Shown one piece after another: positions 8,401 through 15,824 of a stretch of DNA of 64,000 nucleotides. Origin of the DNA: Bradyrhizobium sp. CCGUVB4N. Lineage in GTDB: Bacteria; Pseudomonadota; Alphaproteobacteria; Rhizobiales; Xanthobacteraceae. Positions within the stretch are counted from its first letter, which is position 1. Each line of letters begins with the position of its first letter. Made by a program: the position numbers and the translations under genes. Location: contig NZ_JANADP010000001.1 of the NCBI RefSeq assembly GCF_024199945.1, positions 6,944,001 to 7,008,000 on the forward strand. Direction: 5' to 3'. A model generated the notes under the pieces. That model did no database searches, had not been told where the DNA came from, and saw nothing but the letters and a program-made list of their open reading frames with translations.

Positions 8401-9093
8401 CGGCTGGCGGTTGTCGAAGGCAAGGACGCCTTCGAGATCGGCGAGAATGGCGCGCTCGCCGGGATCGATGTTGAGGTGAAGACGGGTGGCGCTACCGTCG
8501 GGACTCGGACCGGAAGAGACGCGGAACGGATAACGCACGCCTGCGGCGGTGAAACTGCCGTCGCCGCGCACCGACCCCGCGAGCGAGCGGACGTCGCCGG
8601 AGAAGACGATGTCGTTGAGCTCCAGCGTCGAGCGGCTGGCGGCGTCATGAAACGCGATGCGGCCGGTGAGGTTCAGGCGTTCGATGGCGAGCGAAGCCAG
8701 GTTGAAGGTGCCGCTCGCCGTGGACGGCAGATCGACCCTGCCCCTGGTGTCGAGCCCGAGATCGACCGCCATGCCGCCGACCGAAAGCTCGGTGGCGCGC
8801 CATTCGCCGCGCATCAGGGAGCTCAGGCTGAACTCGACATCGAGCTTGTCGGCACGCAGCCGGCCGAGATCGTTATTGCCGCCGAAGGTGACCGAGCGCA
8901 GCCGCAGCGTCGGCGCCGGCAGCAGCCGCGCATCGAGCTCACCCGCCACGCGCACCGGCACGCCGATGATCTGGCTCGCCTCCGCCTCAAACTGGGGTCT
9001 GAACTGGTTCCAGTCAACGAAATAGGGCCCGACCAGCGCGGCCAGCAGCGCTAAGATAAAGGCAATTGCCAATCCGAGCAGCGTCGTCTGCAC
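5461..9093 (-). CDS. AsmA family envelope protein
   Basis: A 1,210-residue protein anchored in the inner membrane by one N-terminal helix (about residues 4-26, TLLGLAIAFILALLAALVG) and extending into the periplasm. The segment after the helix (FVDWNQFRPQFEAEASQIIG, then VRVAGELDARLLPAPTLRLRSVTFGG) is the AsmA signature. The long repetitive beta-rich body, with many L-x-L-x strands, fits the bridge-like lipid transfer fold of AsmA/TamB proteins. The AsmA_2 region lies near residues 850-1080. The last ~100 residues are a proline-rich disordered tail. The GTG at 9091-9093 is chosen because GGGGAG sits seven bases upstream; a TTG six codons earlier is also open. Likely role: phospholipid homeostasis of the outer membrane. 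Confidence 0.88.
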   Translation of the reverse strand: MQTTLLGLAIAFILALLAALVGPYFVDWNQFRPQFEAEASQIIGVPVRVAGELDARLLPAPTLRLRSVTFGGNNDLGRLRADKLDVEFSLSSLMRGEWRATELSVGGMAVDLGLDTRGRVDLPSTASGTFNLASLAIERLNLTGRIAFHDAASRSTLELNDIVFSGDVRSLAGSVRGDGSFTAAGVRYPFRVSSGPSPDGSATRLHLNIDPGERAILADLEGVLAFDNRQPKFDGALTLAVPPAKKPGEAGPMPWKLTAKLKADPAGAKFDQVDASFGPEDTALKLGGVGDLRFGASPLLRAVLSARQVDADKLAGRDDAEPLRILPALRAGLAAIPQAPIPAQIEFNSDQIMLGGRPLQNITTELQTDGRSWTFQRLELRAPGMTQLSLNGATPGADSFSGRLSVESSDPDTLVAWLLGRSEVNRRSTRPLRVAGDVTIAANHLAIEKMKADIEGGAVEGRIAFVQTGASKGSRIDAELKADRLDLDIAASFVRALAGPQGEWPEEVKLSLDVGRAISAGQELRPFAARLGYGPTSLSLEQLRFGQASGVTTEASGSFDRTRATGKLALKSSANSLGDLTALLEPIAPALRARFDAIAPLPGATRLKLDLSLDKNAEHADRSDARVVFDLDAPQLKATATLAAQPLVAAVNGIDIEKMRDSDFTLESKLSSPQAASLTALLGLDRIVAAGEGASQIAGKLSGAWRRPLQLNAKLSGGGLDADAQGSVELSTPEPKASINLRVRNANLAPLFGTSAADKSAQNVNLSSRVGLSGNRLTFDDLDSTAFGSHLRGRLAMTLDQEKRIDGEFGLDTLDLMPALALAVGAAGRDSGEALSAGLVGGWRGRIAFQALRGGLPGGIEMRPFSGTIKGDGQSLALDALKGGVGGGEMTASLDARNGPSGLALNAHLDLTNVDAASLRYRDLALTKGRASVQMTLTSQGRSVSALTGALAGNGTVTLDAAEISGLNPRAFEIAIRASDGGQVGDDNRLRQLVEPALSAAPIAVASVQIAFTIRDGRLRVGATPLEAKNARAIVSGGYDIPADQADIRASLTPIMTGLSGAPPEIQLFAAGPPDKLSRTVDLTPLSSWLAVRTIDRETRRLDAIERGEPPPATAALPTLVSPEPEPAPSLTDVPMPGRDPRRAPPKAKVEPKVAPMPKAPLAAPAAPSPPLASQQVAPLPPPIDVRPAPGPPPAKPRPKPPLVLTPSNP

Positions 9094-9252
9094 GGGTCTC
9101 CCCTCGGCCAAGCCGGCACCCGGGTCAAACCCAAGCCTTTCAAACCCAAGCCTACAACCAAGCTTCAGGCGCGCCGGAACTGCCCCTTATATAAAGGGAA
9201 GTGTGGCGAAGTCACAGCGACTGTTGCGCACGGAGGTTAACGCCGGGCGCCC

Positions 9253-10482
9253 TCACCAGCTCGCCGGCAGTTGCTTGAGGCCCCTCAGTACGAAAGTCGG
9301 ACGCCATGCTGGGTTTTCGACGTCGTCGATTCGCAGATCCGGCAGCCGGCGCAACAGCGTCGCGATGGCGATCTCGGCCTCGATGCGCGCCAATTGGGCC
9401 CCCAGGCAGAAATGGATGCCGCCGCCGAACGACAGCGGCCGGACGTTCGGCCGGGTGATGTCCAGCCGGTCCGGATGATCAGGATAGACCGCCGGATCGT
9501 GATTGGCCGAGCCGAGCAGGCAGAGCACGGTCTCGCCCTTGGGGATCCGCTTGCCGCCGAGATCGTCGATCTCCTCCAGCGTGACGCGGCCGGTCATCTG
9601 GACCGACGAATCGTAGCGCAGAAACTCCTCGATCGCGTTGGTGATCAGGTCCGGCCGCGCCTTCAAGAGCGCGAGCTGGTCCGGATTGCGATGGAGCGCC
9701 AACAGGCCGTTGCCGATCAGATTGACGGTGGTCTCGTGGCCGGCGCCGAACAGCAGGATGATGTTGGCCGTCAGCTCCTCATTGGTGAGCTTGTTGCCGT
9801 CTTCTTCGGCCTGCACCAGCTGGGTCGTGAGATCGTCGGCGGGACTGCGCCGGCGCAGCTCGAACAGCTGCTGGAAGTACATCTGCGCCATCATGTTGGC
9901 GGCGTTGCCCTTCGCGATCTCCTCGGGCGTCATCGGCACCGGATCGAGCAGCCGCCCACCCTCGCGCGAACTCTTGTAGAAGACCTCGCGATGCTCTTCG
10001 GGGATACCGAGCATGTCGCAGATGATGGTGACAGGCAGGCGAAAGGCGAAATCCTCGATCAGGTCCATGTGGCCGCGGTCGATCACCGCATCAATGGTCT
10101 GGTCGACGATCTCCTGAATACGCGGCCGCATGTCCTCGACGCGCCGCGCGGTGAAGGCCTTCACGACGAGCCCGCGCAAACGGGTGTGGTCGGGCGGATC
10201 GGCCTGCAGCATCCAGTAGCTCATGCTGCGAAACACCGGCTCGTTCATGATCGCGGGGCCATAGCGGCGCGTCGTGCGCTCGACAAAGTCCTTGCCGAAG
10301 CGCTTGTCGCGCATCACGAGGCTGACATCGGCATGGCGGCTGGTGACGAACTGGCCGAACGCCGTCTCGTGGATCGGATCGATGGTGCGCAGCCGATCGT
10401 AATGCGGATAGGGATTGCGGATGAAGTCCGGCGCCAGAGGATTGAACAGCGGATCGCCAGCGGGTTGCACTTGCTCGTTCAA
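9253..10482 (-). CDS. Cytochrome P450
   Basis: A soluble class I bacterial P450 of 409 residues, which would insert oxygen into an organic substrate using electrons from a ferredoxin pair not found nearby. The haem signature FGGGIHFCLG is present, with the cysteine ligand at about residue 359. The oxygen-activating I-helix motif is GAGHETT and the K-helix E-x-x-R is EEFLR. The TTG at 10480-10482 is chosen because GAGG lies five bases upstream and this gives the normal P450 length; an ATG at 10551 would add 23 residues. It is divergent from a TetR gene with a perfect palindrome between them, so expression is probably induced by a small molecule. Substrate unknown. Confidence 0.9.
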   Translation of the reverse strand: MNEQVQPAGDPLFNPLAPDFIRNPYPHYDRLRTIDPIHETAFGQFVTSRHADVSLVMRDKRFGKDFVERTTRRYGPAIMNEPVFRSMSYWMLQADPPDHTRLRGLVVKAFTARRVEDMRPRIQEIVDQTIDAVIDRGHMDLIEDFAFRLPVTIICDMLGIPEEHREVFYKSSREGGRLLDPVPMTPEEIAKGNAANMMAQMYFQQLFELRRRSPADDLTTQLVQAEEDGNKLTNEELTANIILLFGAGHETTVNLIGNGLLALHRNPDQLALLKARPDLITNAIEEFLRYDSSVQMTGRVTLEEIDDLGGKRIPKGETVLCLLGSANHDPAVYPDHPDRLDITRPNVRPLSFGGGIHFCLGAQLARIEAEIAIATLLRRLPDLRIDDVENPAWRPTFVLRGLKQLPASW

Positions 10483-10564
10483 GGTGACCTCGACATCGGT
10501 TGCCGCATGACACGATACGCGAGGCTGCCCCGAAAGCCTCCGCGTAACCATCCCTGTGAATTAT

Positions 10565-10592
10565 CAACTCGATACATTGTTGTATCGAGTTG
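10565..10592. promoter_or_regulatory. Perfect palindrome between P450 and TetR genes (operator)
   Basis: Twelve-base arms CAACTCGATACA and TGTATCGAGTTG flank a 4-base spacer. The 28-bp site lies 22 bases before the TetR start and 82 bases before the chosen P450 start (14 bases from the alternative ATG). Its position and symmetry fit binding of the adjacent TetR dimer, controlling both genes. Confidence 0.7.
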
Positions 10593-10614
10593 CATTCTGC
10601 CCTAAACTGGACCG

Positions 10615-11238
10615 ATGTCAAGGGTGAGAACCAGGCCGACCAGGGACGACACGCGCGACAAGCTGTTCGAGGCGGCAGCCCGCGTGTTCGAACGAGACGG
10701 CATCGGCGGCGCCAGCATCGAGGCGATCGCGGCCGAGGCCGGCTTCACCCGCGGCGCGTTCTATTCGAATTTCAAGAACAAGGACGAATTGATCTTCGCC
10801 ATGCTCGAGGATCACGTCGAGCAGTCGTTCCGGCGCAATATGGAAATCCTTGCGCGGCACACAAATCTCGACGACTTCATCGCGGCCCTGAAGACGATGG
10901 ATCGCGGCCGGCAGGATCCGCTCGCCCGCTCCCCGCTCCTGCATATCGAGATGATCCTGTTCGTCGCGCGCGCCGAGAAGCGCCGGCCCGAACTGGCGAA
11001 ACGCCTGCGTGCGCGGCGCAAGCTGATCGCCGACATCGTCGAGGCGACGTTGAAGGACAATGGCAGAGGCGAGACGCTGAACCCGCCCTGGATGGCGTCG
11101 GTGGTGCTGGCGCTGGAAGACGGCTTCCGCCTACACCGGCTGATCGATCCGGAGACGACGCCCGCCGACAGCTTCTTGCGCGCGATCACGGATTTGCGGC
11201 GCAGGACGGGATTGGCGTCGGACAGCGGCTCATCATAA
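10615..11238 (+). CDS. TetR family transcriptional regulator, P450-linked
   Basis: A 207-residue one-component regulator. The DNA-binding domain covers about residues 10-60: RDKLFEAAARVFERDGIGG, then IAAEAGFTRGAFYSNFKNK, a canonical TetR helix-turn-helix. The remaining helical domain should bind the inducer. It is transcribed away from the P450 gene, and a 28-bp perfect palindrome lies just before its start, so autoregulation and repression of the P450 are likely. It ends just before a strong hairpin. The ligand may be the P450 substrate or a related compound; nothing in the sequence identifies it. Confidence 0.92.
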   Translation: MSRVRTRPTRDDTRDKLFEAAARVFERDGIGGASIEAIAAEAGFTRGAFYSNFKNKDELIFAMLEDHVEQSFRRNMEILARHTNLDDFIAALKTMDRGRQDPLARSPLLHIEMILFVARAEKRRPELAKRLRARRKLIADIVEATLKDNGRGETLNPPWMASVVLALEDGFRLHRLIDPETTPADSFLRAITDLRRRTGLASDSGSS

Positions 11239-11240
11239 AA

Positions 11241-11267
11241 GAGAGGCCGTTTTGCGAACGGCCTCTC
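11241..11267 (-). terminator. Rho-independent terminator between convergent genes
   Basis: An 11-bp perfect stem (GAGAGGCCGTT with AACGGCCTCTC) and 5-base loop. On the minus strand it is followed by TTTTATG, so it best serves the alpha/beta hydrolase gene; it may also stop the TetR transcript arriving from the other side. Confidence 0.75.
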
Positions 11268-11297
11268 CTGCACGCTGGCGATCGATCGCCTGTTTGA

Positions 11298-11993
11298 TCA
11301 GCCTTTTTGAACGGCGGCCGCGGCCTTGCGGATCACGTCGATCACGACATTGGGCTGGGAGAGCATCGGCACGTGGCTGCTCGTCACCTCGGTGACAGCA
11401 GCGCCCATGCGCTTGGAGACCCAGCGTTGCAGATCGGGGTGCACGGTGTGGTCCTGGGTGGCCAGGACGTACCAGCTAGGCTTCGACCTCCACGCGACCT
11501 TGTCGGCCGTGAGCTTCTGTTGCTGGAACAGATTGGCGACGGGCGCATAATGCGTCGCCCACACCAGCTTCTGGTCGGCCGCGGAAAGGTCGCCGCAGAA
11601 GAACTCGGTGCCGTTCGGAAGCAGCCAGGCCCGCCCATCCGCGACCTCGACGCGCGAGAAAATATCCGACGGAAATTTCTCGAGCTGGTCCTGCACGGTC
11701 TCGCCGGCATCCGGCGCGACCGCGGCGATGTAGACGAGGCCGACCACGCGCTCGTCGGTGCCCGCCCCCGTGATGGTGGCGCCGCCATAGGAATGACCGA
11801 CGAGGAGGACCGGGCTGCCGACACGGTTGAGCGTGCGCTTCACCGTCGCCAGATCCTCTTCGTAGGAGTCCAGACCATATTGAACGGCGATCACCTCGTG
11901 CCCGTCGGCCTGCAACGCCGGAATGACCTTGCTGAAGCACGAGCCATCGGCCCAGATGCCGTGACAGAAAACGATCGTTGGTTTCGCGGGCAT
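11298..11993 (-). CDS. Alpha/beta hydrolase
   Basis: A 231-residue cytosolic alpha/beta hydrolase of the salicylate-esterase/EstC-like type. The oxyanion-loop motif HGIWADGSCF is at 11-20, the nucleophile elbow GHSYGG places Ser68, and the likely acid and base are Asp181 (ATQDHTVHP) and His207 (SSHVPML). This is the complete catalytic triad. Proteins of this group hydrolyse small esters or lactones; the exact substrate is not known. The ATG at 11991-11993 is supported by AAAGGAGCGCAA upstream. It is convergent with the TetR gene and divergent from the serine hydrolase at 12172, so it is probably a single-gene unit. Confidence 0.88.
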   Translation of the reverse strand: MPAKPTIVFCHGIWADGSCFSKVIPALQADGHEVIAVQYGLDSYEEDLATVKRTLNRVGSPVLLVGHSYGGATITGAGTDERVVGLVYIAAVAPDAGETVQDQLEKFPSDIFSRVEVADGRAWLLPNGTEFFCGDLSAADQKLVWATHYAPVANLFQQQKLTADKVAWRSKPSWYVLATQDHTVHPDLQRWVSKRMGAAVTEVTSSHVPMLSQPNVVIDVIRKAAAAVQKG

Positions 11994-12092
11994 TTGCGCT
12001 CCTTTGCAATTGAAGAGCGGAGTATGGGCGAGGCAAGAGCTACGTCTTTCGCGATAGCACGATTGACGGCATCAGATCACGGTGCGGACCGC

Positions 12093-12126
12093 TTGACGCC
12101 AAAAGCGCAAATCCTGTAATGTTACA
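12093..12126 (+). promoter_or_regulatory. Putative promoter with palindrome for the serine hydrolase
   Basis: TTGACG at 12093-12098 is followed after 18 bases by TAATGT (12117-12122). The small palindrome TGTAA-TG-TTACA (12115-12126) overlaps this -10 region and could be an operator. The evidence is weak because both elements are short. Confidence 0.35.
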
Positions 12127-12171
12127 ATCTGTAGCATTAAGCCTGTTTGCCAATCGAGGGTGCGAGACACC

Positions 12172-13845
12172 ATGAAGGCCTGGCTCTGGCTTGTTCTGGC
12201 GGTCGTGCTCGGCACGTCGCCCGCGTTCGCCGTCAGCGAAAGCGATCTGAAGGCCGCGCTGTCGCAGCGCTTCACCGGCGATCGCACCGGCGCTTGTGTT
12301 GCGGCCGGCGTGATCGACAACGGCACCGTCGCGACAGCTTATTTCTGCGCCGATCCCAAATCCGCGCGCCCCTATGACGAACACACGGCCTTCGAAATCG
12401 GCTCCGTCACCAAGACGATGACCGCGGCCCTGCTCGCCGAGCTGATCGCGACGCATGACATCGCCCTCGACGATCCCATCGCGAAACTTTTGCCGCCCGG
12501 GACGAGCGTACCGTCATTCAACGGCCACGAGATCACCGTCGGCGAGATCGTGACGCACACGTCGGGCCTGCCGGCGATCCCCCCCGACTATCACCCGCCG
12601 GACCCCAAAAATCCCTATGCCGGCGCAACCGAGCGCGACCTGCTCGATACCCTGGCCGCAATCAAGCTGACGCGTGAACCGGGCTCGAAATGGGAATATT
12701 CGAATCCGGCGATGATCGTCCTGTCCTATGCGCTCGCCAAACGCGCGGCCAAGGATTACGAGACGCTGCTTAGCGAGCGCCTGCTCGGTCCGCTCGGCAT
12801 GAACGAGACCTATGTGGCCTCGCGCCCGCCGCAGGTGCATCTGGCGCAAGGCCATTATCCCAACGGCGAGGCCGCACCGCCTTGGGATTTTCATCCCGAC
12901 ATGGCCGGCGCCGGCGGCGTGCGCGCGACGCTGGCGGACATGTTGCGCTACATGGAAGGCGAGCTCGGCACCCGCGACAGCGCGATCACGCCGGCGCTCG
13001 CACTGACCCAGCAAGAGGTTGCGGACGTCGACAAGCACCGCATGGGCATGAACTGGTTTCTGTCCGTCGTGAATGGGCACACGATCGCCCTCCATGAAGG
13101 CGCGACCGGCGGCTACTCATCCTTCGCGGGGTTCGATCGTGACGCGAAGCGCGCCGTGGTCCTGCTGAGCGATACGTCCCTGGTCACGCTCCGCGGCCTC
13201 GGACAATTGGGATTTCACCTGCTGGATACCTCACGATCGACCGGCGCGCCGCACATCGCGATGGACGCCGATGCCAAGCTGATCGACGCGTTGGTCGGCA
13301 AGTATCGCCTGCAGGGCGGCCTTGGCATCGAACTGCGGCACAAGGACAGCGGCCTGACCATCCAGGCCGACGGCCAGAACGAGTTCCAGATGGGCTATGA
13401 CAGCGCCGGCGATTTCTATCCGCGCAAATTTGACGCGGTGTTGCGGCCCAGGCGCAAGGCGGACGGAACCTATGGCTTCACCTGGTTTCAGGGCGGAGGC
13501 GCCGTCGAGGCCAAGCGTATTGATCCGCTTCCGGCGGCGACGCGCAAGTGGATGCCGACCGACACGCAACTCCAGGACTATATCGGGCTCTATCCGCTGA
13601 CGCCGAACTTCGGACTGCGCGTCTTCGTCGCGGACGGGGGGCTCAATGTGCAGGGGACCAACCAGCGGCCGGTCAAGCTCGCGCCGGTCGAGCAGGACAT
13701 ATTCGTCGCGGAGCAGGTCGGCGCAGAGATTGATTTTGCGCGTGATGCCGGAGACAAGATCGTGGCACTGACCCTGAAGCAGCGCGGACAGGTCCTGAAG
13801 GGCGAGCGCCAGCAGGGTACGACGGCCGCACCGGCCAATCGCTGA
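12172..13845 (+). CDS. Secreted beta-lactamase-fold serine hydrolase (class C-like)
   Basis: A 557-residue exported enzyme. Residues 1-20 form a signal peptide ending AFA. The serine beta-lactamase/DD-peptidase fold follows: S-x-x-K is Ser78-Val-Thr-Lys81 in IGSVTKTM, the second motif is Tyr176-Ser-Asn178 (EYSNPA), and the third is HEGATGG near residue 305, as in class C enzymes and esterases such as EstB. About 190 C-terminal residues form an extra beta-rich domain. The ATG at 12172 starts the signal peptide; a GTG four codons earlier is also open. Likely an esterase or D-aminopeptidase acting in the periplasm, rather than a true beta-lactamase. Confidence 0.88.
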   Translation: MKAWLWLVLAVVLGTSPAFAVSESDLKAALSQRFTGDRTGACVAAGVIDNGTVATAYFCADPKSARPYDEHTAFEIGSVTKTMTAALLAELIATHDIALDDPIAKLLPPGTSVPSFNGHEITVGEIVTHTSGLPAIPPDYHPPDPKNPYAGATERDLLDTLAAIKLTREPGSKWEYSNPAMIVLSYALAKRAAKDYETLLSERLLGPLGMNETYVASRPPQVHLAQGHYPNGEAAPPWDFHPDMAGAGGVRATLADMLRYMEGELGTRDSAITPALALTQQEVADVDKHRMGMNWFLSVVNGHTIALHEGATGGYSSFAGFDRDAKRAVVLLSDTSLVTLRGLGQLGFHLLDTSRSTGAPHIAMDADAKLIDALVGKYRLQGGLGIELRHKDSGLTIQADGQNEFQMGYDSAGDFYPRKFDAVLRPRRKADGTYGFTWFQGGGAVEAKRIDPLPAATRKWMPTDTQLQDYIGLYPLTPNFGLRVFVADGGLNVQGTNQRPVKLAPVEQDIFVAEQVGAEIDFARDAGDKIVALTLKQRGQVLKGERQQGTTAAPANR

Positions 13846-13849
13846 AAGG

Positions 13850-13885
13850 CCCAAGGGACGCAGCAACCTTGCTGCGGCCCTTGGG
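13850..13885. terminator. Bidirectional hairpin between convergent genes
   Basis: The arms CCCAAGGGACGCAGCAA and TTGCTGCGGCCCTTGGG pair with one mismatch around a 2-base loop, four bases after the serine hydrolase stop and 14 bases from the stop of the binding-protein gene. T runs are poor on both sides, but position suggests a shared terminator. Confidence 0.65.
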
Positions 13886-13899
13886 TTGAGAACCTGCCG

Positions 13900-15114
13900 T
13901 CAGCGTGATGCCGTGCTGAGGTTCTCGCCGAAGAACTTCCAGGTCTTGCCGTCGAACTTCGCGAGCTTGAACGTGTCGAACGTCGAATAGTCCGTCGGCG
14001 TCACCGACACCGTGATGCCGGGAAGGAACAGTGGCAGCGAGACCTTGCTGATGTTCGTGGCCTGCTTCAGCACGTTCTCGCGCGTCAGCACGTCGCCGCA
14101 GTTCTTCAGGATGATGGCCGTGAACTGCGCGGAGGTGTAACCGATCTGGTTGCTGCCATCGATCGGATTTCCTTCCGGATACCACTGCTTCATGAACGCC
14201 AGATAATCCTGCACGCCCTGATCGGAATCCCAGGCGGGATCGCCGACGACCTTGGTGGCGAGCGCCGTGATCAGGCCGGTGGAGGCTTCAAGCCCGGCCG
14301 GCTCGAGCACGCCGCCGATCGAGCTCGCGACCGACACGATGAAGTGCGTCGGCTTCCAGCCGAGATCGGTCACCTTGCGGATCGCCTGCGCGCCGAACTT
14401 CGGCGTCGTGATCGTCATCAGGACATCGGCACCCGCGCTCTTCAGATTGACGATCTGGGAATCGATGGTGGGATCGGTCACCTCGTAGCTGAGCTCCTTC
14501 ACGATGAGATCGGCCTTCTCACCGAGCCCTTCCTTGAAGCCCTTCAGGTAGTCCTTGCCGAAATCGTCGTTCTGATAGATCACGCCGATCTTGGCGTTGG
14601 GAAGCTCCTTGAGGATGTACTTGGCGTAGATCTTGGCTTCCTGCGCATAGGGCGGATAGAACGGCGTGGTCCAGGGGAAGTTCTTCGCGTCGTTCCACTT
14701 CGAAGCGCCGGTCGAGATCAGCAGGTGCGGAATCCGCTTGCCGTTCAAGTATTTCTGGATGGCGGAATTTGTCGGCGTGCCCAGCGATCCGAAATTGGCG
14801 AGAATCTCGTCCTGCTCCACCAGCTTGCGCGTCTGCTCCACCGTCTTCGGCGGGCTGTAACCGTCGTCCATGCTGAGGAACGTGATCTTGCGGCCGTTGA
14901 TGCCGCCCTGGCTGTTGATCATCTTCCAGTAGGCGGCCTCAGCCCTGCCCTGCGTGCCATAGGCGGACGCGGGCCCGCTATAGGGCATCGTCTGTCCGAT
15001 CTTGATTTCAGTGTCGCTGGCGCCGGGATCGTACTGCTTGTCGGCGGCCCAGGATGCCGCAGTCGAAAAAATGCCGAAGGTGGCGACAGCCGCCACCGCG
15101 ATGCAATAACGCAT
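13900..15114 (-). CDS. ABC transporter substrate-binding protein (branched-chain amino acid type)
   Basis: A 404-residue periplasmic binding protein of the LivJ/Peripla_BP_6 family. A signal peptide (residues 1-23, ending SWAAD) is followed by EIKIGQTMPYSGPASAYGTQ, the typical start of the first lobe, and by NSQGGINGRKITFLSMDDGYSP, a family hallmark. Bradyrhizobium has dozens of these proteins, used for aromatic acids, amides and amino acids. No permease or ATPase gene is adjacent, so this is an orphan component that must share a transporter encoded elsewhere. The ligand cannot be told from sequence. The ATG at 15112-15114 has GGGAGAAACTCA upstream. Confidence 0.92.
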   Translation of the reverse strand: MRYCIAVAAVATFGIFSTAASWAADKQYDPGASDTEIKIGQTMPYSGPASAYGTQGRAEAAYWKMINSQGGINGRKITFLSMDDGYSPPKTVEQTRKLVEQDEILANFGSLGTPTNSAIQKYLNGKRIPHLLISTGASKWNDAKNFPWTTPFYPPYAQEAKIYAKYILKELPNAKIGVIYQNDDFGKDYLKGFKEGLGEKADLIVKELSYEVTDPTIDSQIVNLKSAGADVLMTITTPKFGAQAIRKVTDLGWKPTHFIVSVASSIGGVLEPAGLEASTGLITALATKVVGDPAWDSDQGVQDYLAFMKQWYPEGNPIDGSNQIGYTSAQFTAIILKNCGDVLTRENVLKQATNISKVSLPLFLPGITVSVTPTDYSTFDTFKLAKFDGKTWKFFGENLSTASR

Positions 15115-15293
15115 TGAGTTTCTCCCTTGTGCGTCGCTGTTTGCCGCGACGTCAGCGGGGATAATGATCTTCGGTTTTTGGAATGTCGATCTTTAAGTCG
15201 CGACCTGTCGTCGGGAATCGGGTGGGCCGGGAGCGGTGCCATCGGCATAGCTACTCATGGCGGACACCACAGCACACAACAGGAGAAGCGATC

Positions 15294-15743
15294 GTGTCGA
15301 TTGAAGAAGACAACAAAATCATCGTTGGCCAGTGGTTCACGAACTTCTGGGGCGAGACCTGCGACCTCGGAATTGTCGATGAACTCGCTGCGCCGGACAT
15401 GCTTCTGCAGTATTCACTCCATGAGCCGCGGCGTGGCCGTGAGGACATCAAGGCCTTCATGACGGACTTCCGGAAAGCGTTCCCCGATCTCAACTTCTGG
15501 GGCGCTGCGGACCTGATCGCGGAAGGCGACTACGTCGTCGGCCGATGGGAGGGCGGCGGAACGCATACCGGGCAGGCGTTCAGTGACTTTCTGGCGGGAT
15601 CGCTGCCGGCCAACACCGGTCGCAAGATGAAGTTCACCGGCACGACCGTGTTGAAACTCAAGGACGGAAAGATCCTCGAGGAAATCGGTCTTGATGACGG
15701 GGTTACGGCCTTGCAGCAGCTCGGTCTCATCCGCGCGGCGTGA
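15294..15743 (+). CDS. SnoaL-like (ester cyclase-type) protein
   Basis: A 149-residue NTF2-fold protein. The pattern NKIIVGQWFTNFWG, then DMLLQYSLHEPRRGREDIKAF, then GRWEGGGTHTGQAF matches the SnoaL_2/ester-cyclase-like group. Most members are small-molecule isomerases, cyclases or of unknown role. The GTG at 15294 is the start because AGGAGAAGCGATC precedes it; an open frame 37 codons longer exists but does not look like the family. It is divergent from the binding-protein gene at 15114, with 179 bases between. Substrate unknown. Confidence 0.82.
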   Translation: MSIEEDNKIIVGQWFTNFWGETCDLGIVDELAAPDMLLQYSLHEPRRGREDIKAFMTDFRKAFPDLNFWGAADLIAEGDYVVGRWEGGGTHTGQAFSDFLAGSLPANTGRKMKFTGTTVLKLKDGKILEEIGLDDGVTALQQLGLIRAA

Positions 15744-15824
15744 ATCGCAAATTGCCCTGTGCGCACACCTCGACGAAGAAGCCGGCGACTTGGCGGTCGC
15801 CGGTCCCATTCCGGAGTGCGCGCG

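Noticed and set aside
7762..9054. Long open frames on the plus strand opposite the AsmA gene
   Set aside because: They are antisense shadows of a high-GC gene, with Arg-rich composition, no recognisable domain and no ribosome-binding site.
12172..13845. Antibiotic-resistance beta-lactamase
   Set aside because: The fold and motifs fit, but the long C-terminal domain and HEG third motif are more like an esterase or D-aminopeptidase.
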